Origin: Acanthochlamys bracteata
Lineage: Eukaryota > Streptophyta > Magnoliopsida > Pandanales > Velloziaceae
NCBI GenBank assembly: GCA_019914995.1
Contig: CM034130.1
Span: 6,572,001 to 6,636,000 of the forward strand
Direction: 5' to 3'
Length of the DNA: 64,000 nucleotides
The notes under the pieces were generated by a model, which made no database searches, was not told where the DNA came from, and worked only from the letters and a program-made list of their open reading frames with translations. This document shows, one piece after another, positions 58,907 to 64,000 of this stretch. The position numbers and the translations under genes were made by a program. How positions within the stretch are numbered: the stretch's first letter is position 1; each line of letters opens with the position of its first letter.

Positions 58907-59295
58907 GAATAGTAATGTATGTTAGATCTTCAAATTAAAATAATTAATCAATTAATTGGATGTTAGTATTCTTGTATATAAGCACATAATACTTATCTAA
59001 TGTGGAATTAATAAAGATTGTAGATTATTAAGTGAGAAACTAAGGCTTTTTAGTTTCTGTTTAAGTATCTTCTAAATAATAATATGTTAGTTATCAATTA
59101 TATAAGATTTTATAGATAAAATAAGAAATATTAAACTTTTTTTGCGTATAATGAAATACCGACTATATTACTATTTAATGCTTACAGCTTATTAAGACAA
59201 AAAAATACTTGAATATAATTGTATGTATATAATTAATTAATTTAATTTTTCATATGTAATTCATTTTGAAATATGATCGATTTCAATCGTTAGAT

Positions 59296-60141
59296 TAGGG
59301 GTGGCAATATATAGCCTGATCCAAAAACTCAATCCGAAATCGACCTATTTATTTAGAGTTAGGGTTATAAAATTTGACTCGTATAAATATATATATTGAT
59401 TTAGAATTGGACAAATTTGATCTGATTCTTAAATAAGTTGATCCGAATTAATCCAAAATTGACCTATCAATTCCAATTGACACCTTTTCAAAGAACAGCT
59501 ATTTGTTTTTTCTTCTCGTTTCTCTTACCGTATAATAAAATATTAGCAATAAAATAATTAATAATAATTATTATAAATTATTAAATTATATTATATTTAT
59601 ACTTAATTAATTATTTTTATATCTTAGTAAAATAGTGTAAGATGAGAAATTATAATATTATTGAGAGTATTACTATGTAGGTATTTATTTAATGATGAAT
59701 TTAGAATTCGTATAAAAATTTTTATCAAAAGTTTGTTAAATAGTTATGTTTATAAAAAATTTTATCGAAATTATTAGTGTATATTTATAATCTAAAATTT
59801 CAGCAGTTATCACATATTTAAAAAAATAAAAATAATTTCTTTTGAATATTTTAAAAACTGATGAAAATATTAAGAAATACATATTTTGAGAGACATTTGC
59901 TATATCTCGTCACTAAGAACATCATACACTTTCATTTCAATTGATTTTATAATTTTATTGAAGGTTAAAATTATAGATTAAATATTAAAAAAATTAATTA
60001 TTAAATAGATCAATATAAAGTTGATCTAGATTAATAATTTGATCCGTATAAATTCATAAATTGAATTAGAGTTGTACGAATTTAACCCAATTATTAAATA
60101 AATCGATTCAAAATCGATCTACTAATCTAAATTTCATCCCT
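59296..60141 (-). mobile_element. Non-autonomous hAT-like element, copy 2 (about 846 bp)
   Basis: The left end TTAGGGGTGGCAAT has the AGGGGTGGCAA terminus common in plant hAT-type elements. The right end reads AATTTCATCCCTG, whose complement CAGGGATGAAATT matches it partly. The body is a diverged reverse complement of 35574-36414. No coding capacity and no convincing 8-bp target duplication. Confidence 0.65.
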
Positions 60142-60540
60142 GGATCGATATTTTCCGTTTCTTCTTTATTTCACATGCTTATTACTCGTTAATCAAGACG
60201 TTTAACCTATATTTATCATTAAATATATTTATATAACAATAATTTGATAAATAATTAAAATAAATTTAATTAATTATGAATAAATAAAAAAATTAATTTA
60301 AATTGTAAAAAATAACTTTTCGAATAATCAAACATATTTTTAGCCCATCCACGTGTTAACGGTAGATCTTATAAATCTGTAGTGCCCCAAAGGCTTAGTC
60401 GAGGGTAATTGTGGTAATCAAATAGTTTTTGGTTACATAATTTAGCGGCAGCCAAGCACAAATGGGCCAAGCCCAAACTAAAATTTCTTTTTCTTCCGCT
60501 TCCTTCTGGATCCTTCTTTACTTTCTCCTTTGTTTCTCCT

Positions 60541-60550
60541 TTTTATAATT
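60541..60550 (+). promoter_or_regulatory. SAP18: Possible TATA box of SAP18
   Basis: TTTTATAATT followed by a pyrimidine patch (TCTCTCTCTTCTCCCG). The leader exon would end at about 60765 (TTCAG|GTATTT) and be spliced to 61447. Confidence 0.45.
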
Positions 60551-61446
60551 TCTCTCTCTTCTCCCGTGCTCGTTCCTGCAGCTTCTCCCGCAGCCGCGCG
60601 CGTTGCTTCCATCCCCCTCTCGACGTTAGCCATCGTGCCGCCGATCATACTCTTTTCTTCCTCCGGTCTCCGTCTCCCAGGTGTTTGCTGTTGTCGCCGG
60701 TGTCTATCCTTCTTCCATTCGTTCATTTCCCTCTCTGCGGACGAAGTCTTACTCAGAGTATTCAGGTATTTATCGATGATTCTTCGTAATTTATTGATGC
60801 GTTATTATCCGTGATTTCTTTTTATGGTTTTATGGGGATTTAGGGTTTGTGAAATAATCACGCAGGCCTTTTTCATATTGTTTCGGAGATTGAATTTGCT
60901 AATTCCTATTCGCTGAATTCGAGATGATGGGATATAATATATTACTAGTATTTTTGTAATTTTTCCAGTGTTTTATTCTTAAAACGACGATTTCTTAGAA
61001 CTCGAGTGGCGGTTTCAGTTTCTTTGAACTTGTAGAAACTGGAAAGTTCTGCAATGTAGTAACAGCCCCTTGCCCTTTTCTCTTTATTACAAATTCACAT
61101 GTAGCATGCCTCCTCTAGGTCTTATCAGTAATTTTCTCTAATTCTACCTGGTTTCTTTTTACAGTCGTAACTTCTTAGACATGAAATGGCGGTTTCAGTT
61201 TCTGTGAATGAAGTCTTGTAGCAATTAGCCATTTTCTCTTTGTTACCAATTCACACGAACCATACATCCCTCTAGGTCGCTTGTCTTGATTCGTAATTTA
61301 CATGGATCATGTTGATGGTTTAGGTATGACATACTCATGTATTACTCTTGCAAGCTTTGCTTTTTGGTAAAGATTTACTTTCTATGTGTTTTGGAATTTT
61401 TTTCTTGTTTTGTGTCTGATGCTGTAGTTATTTTTTTATATGTTAG

Positions 61447-63982
61447 ATGGCAGGAGTAGCTGAACCACAGAATAGACCAGCGAGGGCTCGTCCCTTAGGC
61501 CAAGTGAGAGGTCCTCCTCCATATCCTGGCCCTCGTATTGAGCCTGTTGATCGTGAGAAGGTATGCCATATAGATTTACTTAAATGCTTTTAGAATTACA
61601 TCTACTTTCTTTGATTCAGTACTACCTTGGTCCTAATATCTTAGATTATGTACAGTTAGGGTGATAAGAACTGCCACTTTAAAAATATTTTTACCGGCTT
61701 ACTATAATTATTGCATTTTGTTATGCCTTGCACTATTAAAGTTGCACAGGATGAGAATTTCAAAATACTGGTCTTTGTTTATTGTCCTTGTAGAATTTTG
61801 TCCGGACATGTATCTTCAATTCACAATACTTGCCAAATTAGGTAAGGGTCATATAAAGTATTATCTAGATAAATTGTAAACAAATCAAATAGGTATATGG
61901 ATTTGTGCCTTCAGTAGGATACATTTATTGTATTGTATGCGCCTATAAAACTATACAATCTTGTTCTTCCTAAATCTTTGAGAAATGATGCTACGTGAAG
62001 ACTTTGCGAATGATATTCCTATTGATTTCGATGATTGTGAAGGTAATTGACCATAGGTTTAGAAGAAGGGGAATTTTGATCTGACTGATTGGTTTGAAGT
62101 GGAAGGAGAACCTCTCTACCCTATGTAATATATTTTGTCATGACTTTTGTTTAAGTTTCTTGTGTGATATGTGGTGAAGCCTCATCTAATGTTTTTTTCG
62201 TCTATCATCAATCCTGTTTTTTGCTTGTCTACTGAGTTCCTATTTGAAGAGCACAATTTTTTGAAATGCACCATTATTTGTTAATTGCCCATCTAATTAG
62301 GTCATACCAATGCTGATGGAAGGGAAAGAATGGCAAGGATTCGTATTAGATTTCTTCAAACTTCCTTAAATATAGAATTTGAAGTATGGTTGTGTGTCTT
62401 GGTTCTAATTCTAAGCTTTTCATCGTTAAGATTGATTTGCATTGTTTGTATATGTATTGACTGGATTTTGGGGTCTTCTTGTTCTCTAGCTTGTTTTTAG
62501 CTATTGATAATACCTTATCTGATAAATATTTTTTGGTTTTAGAATGGATTAATGTGGAAAGGAACTAACAAGTTCTTTATGAAGCATTCAATATGTAAAT
62601 GCTTGCTTTATATTTGCTAATATGAACATTTTGGAGATACTAGACTGTTTATTGCTATGGCTGCTCTAGGTTTCCTTGAGCCGTTAATCTTGTTATTAAG
62701 GTGATTTAGCTGGTTTTGCATGGGCCACTTTCTCTTACATGATGCTGTTCCTTGGGAAAAATATACTAAATATAAGATTGAGCTTCCAATTTTAGTGAAA
62801 CAGAGTTCTGTAATAAATTTCAGTTGCATGCACCATGTTAGGTTCGCATAGACTGCAAGCGTAGGTCGCTTGATAGTAGTGGGATAGGTTTCTTTTGCAT
62901 TCTATCAGGGTGTGAATTTGAAGATTATGTTGAAATTTGGCTTCTTTGTTTGTGTAAAAATTTATGTGAAATAATAACCTTTATGCTAATATTTTATGTT
63001 CCTCAGTAGTTCATAAAGCTTCATTTTGACAATGCCTTTTCTTAAAATTAAGTTCTTGTTCATCTAATTTATGTGTTAGACACTGAATTATCATGTCCAA
63101 GTTTGCGCTCATGCATATGCATGCCTGTGTTTGCTGTATGTATCTGTATATCAATGTACGTATACCAATGTATGTCTATAAAAAGTGATGCATGCATTGT
63201 ACTTCCTGCAAAAGCTGCTTTCACCAATTTAAAGATCTTTTCATAAATTCTTGTGCTAATGGTTTTTTGATTGTTTGTGTAATTGCAGACTTGTCCACTG
63301 TTGCTTCGAGTTTTTACTAAGGTATGTGATCTTTTGTGAAGATGCATTCGGCACTGTTTTGAGAGTCATGTGTTATATTTCCCTGATGCATGTTCGAAAG
63401 TATGCCAGCATTTTTTGATGCCGCATTGTTGGGTTTGCCAGAAGAAAGAAAGAGGTCTAGAATCAAATATATCAAAAGCTATTCAGAGATGAATTCGCTC
63501 TTGACCTATTCAATAATATTAGCTTTTAATTGTCCTTGAGAATTACCATTGTTGGCGATCGCTAGGAGACTTAGAATTGGGTCAAATAAGCATATATTCT
63601 AAATATTTTTTTTTGTCATGTGACTACAGAACATTGTAAATTATGGTGTTATAACAACACTCACATGATCACATGAAAAATATACTAATATATGCAGACA
63701 GGAAGCCACCATAGTAAAGAGGAATTTTCAACAAGAGGCAAGGAACCCAAGGACGAGGTTCAGATCTATACATGGAAAGATGCTACTTTACGTGAATTAA
63801 CGGACTTGGTATGATTCAATCCCTTACCATATTTATTCTAAGGAGAGATGTTGCCTATGCTGTTACTGAATGTGACTCTGTTTCAGGTTAAAGAGGTTGT
63901 CCCGGCAGCAAGGAGGCGTGAGGCTAAGCTTTCCTTTGCCTTTGTATATCCTGATAAGAGTGGCAATTTCGTGGTTAAACAG
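61447..63982 (+). CDS. SAP18: SAP18, Sin3-associated polypeptide 18 (5' part, continues beyond window)
   Basis: Four coding exons are present, 61447-61560, 63289-63321, 63698-63808 and 63887-63982, giving the first 118 residues in phase; the last exon ends at a donor CAG|GTAAGA and the gene continues past 64000. SAP18 is a ubiquitin-fold subunit of histone deacetylase co-repressor complexes and of the ASAP/PSAP splicing-associated complexes. Landmarks: a proline/arginine-rich start (MAGVAEPQNRPARARPLGQV), PRIEPVDREKTCPLLLRVFT, KEPKDEVQIYTWKDATLREL, TDLVKEVVPAARRREAKLSF and AFVYPDKSGNFVVKQ. The ATG follows immediately after an acceptor (TTAG|ATGG), so the 5'UTR is on an upstream exon ending near 60765. 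The missing part should be about 30-40 residues. Confidence 0.95.
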
Positions 63983-64000
63983 GTAAGAGCAGCTGCGCTT

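Larger units (their letters stand above)
58311..60480. other. Repeat-rich intergenic DNA upstream of SAP18
   Basis: Holds a MITE-like element (58681-58906) and copy 2 of the 0.84-kb hAT-like element (59296-60141). No gene recognised. Confidence 0.5.

Noticed and set aside
1..64000. tRNA, rRNA, CRISPR arrays and organelle-DNA insertions
   Set aside because: Looked for by eye and not found; small non-coding RNAs such as snoRNAs or miRNAs cannot be excluded without folding or covariance searches.

Overview
This window is nuclear DNA from a flowering plant, probably a eudicot. It has intron-rich genes with GT-AG splice sites in an AT-rich background, plant-specific families (PORR, WAT1/UMAMIT, tubby-like F-box, ROH1), many small transposable elements and one large broken PIF/Harbinger element. 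I see no prokaryotic operons, CRISPR arrays or viral genes. The species cannot be named from the sequence alone.

Layout. (1) 1-1426, minus: the 5' half of a soluble inorganic pyrophosphatase gene, with a 5 x 94-bp minisatellite in its second intron. (2) 5802-7004, minus: a single-exon organellar PORR RNA-binding protein, with a possible small spliced gene or 3'UTR exons at 4012-4571. (3) 9522-10135, plus: a two-exon gene for a small acidic, probably N-myristoylated protein. (4) 12203-14913, plus: an intact seven-exon WAT1/EamA transporter, followed tail-to-tail by a decayed WAT1 pseudogene (15385-16030, minus). (5) 19.4-25.6 kb: a PIF/Harbinger DNA transposon with broken transposase and Myb/SANT genes and a 1.4-kb internal degenerate minisatellite. 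(6) 25.6-29 kb: AT-rich, with MITEs and one nested insertion. (7) 30138-33075, plus: a tubby-like F-box gene. (8) 36851-38026, plus: a single-exon ROH1-family gene. (9) 41520-46752, minus: a 15-exon FAM135-like serine esterase. (10) 52092-54367, minus: an eight-exon DHH/DHHA1-fold protein that appears to have lost its catalytic residues. (11) 54802-56505, minus: an HSP20-like protein with a C-terminal membrane anchor. (12) 57718-58310, minus: an orphan proline-rich exon pair. (13) 60.5 kb to the end, plus: the 5' part of SAP18, which runs off the window.

The genes are ordinary, unlinked housekeeping, trafficking, transport and organelle-expression genes, and nothing indicates a cluster with a common pathway. 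The more unusual content is a degenerate DHH paralogue, a tubby-like protein with a changed basic patch, two inverted 0.84-kb relatives of a hAT-like non-autonomous element 24 kb apart, and at least a dozen AT-rich GTTTGG-ended MITEs spread through the intergenic DNA. Exon coordinates were derived by hand from splice consensus, reading phase and family similarity, and were not checked against transcripts.
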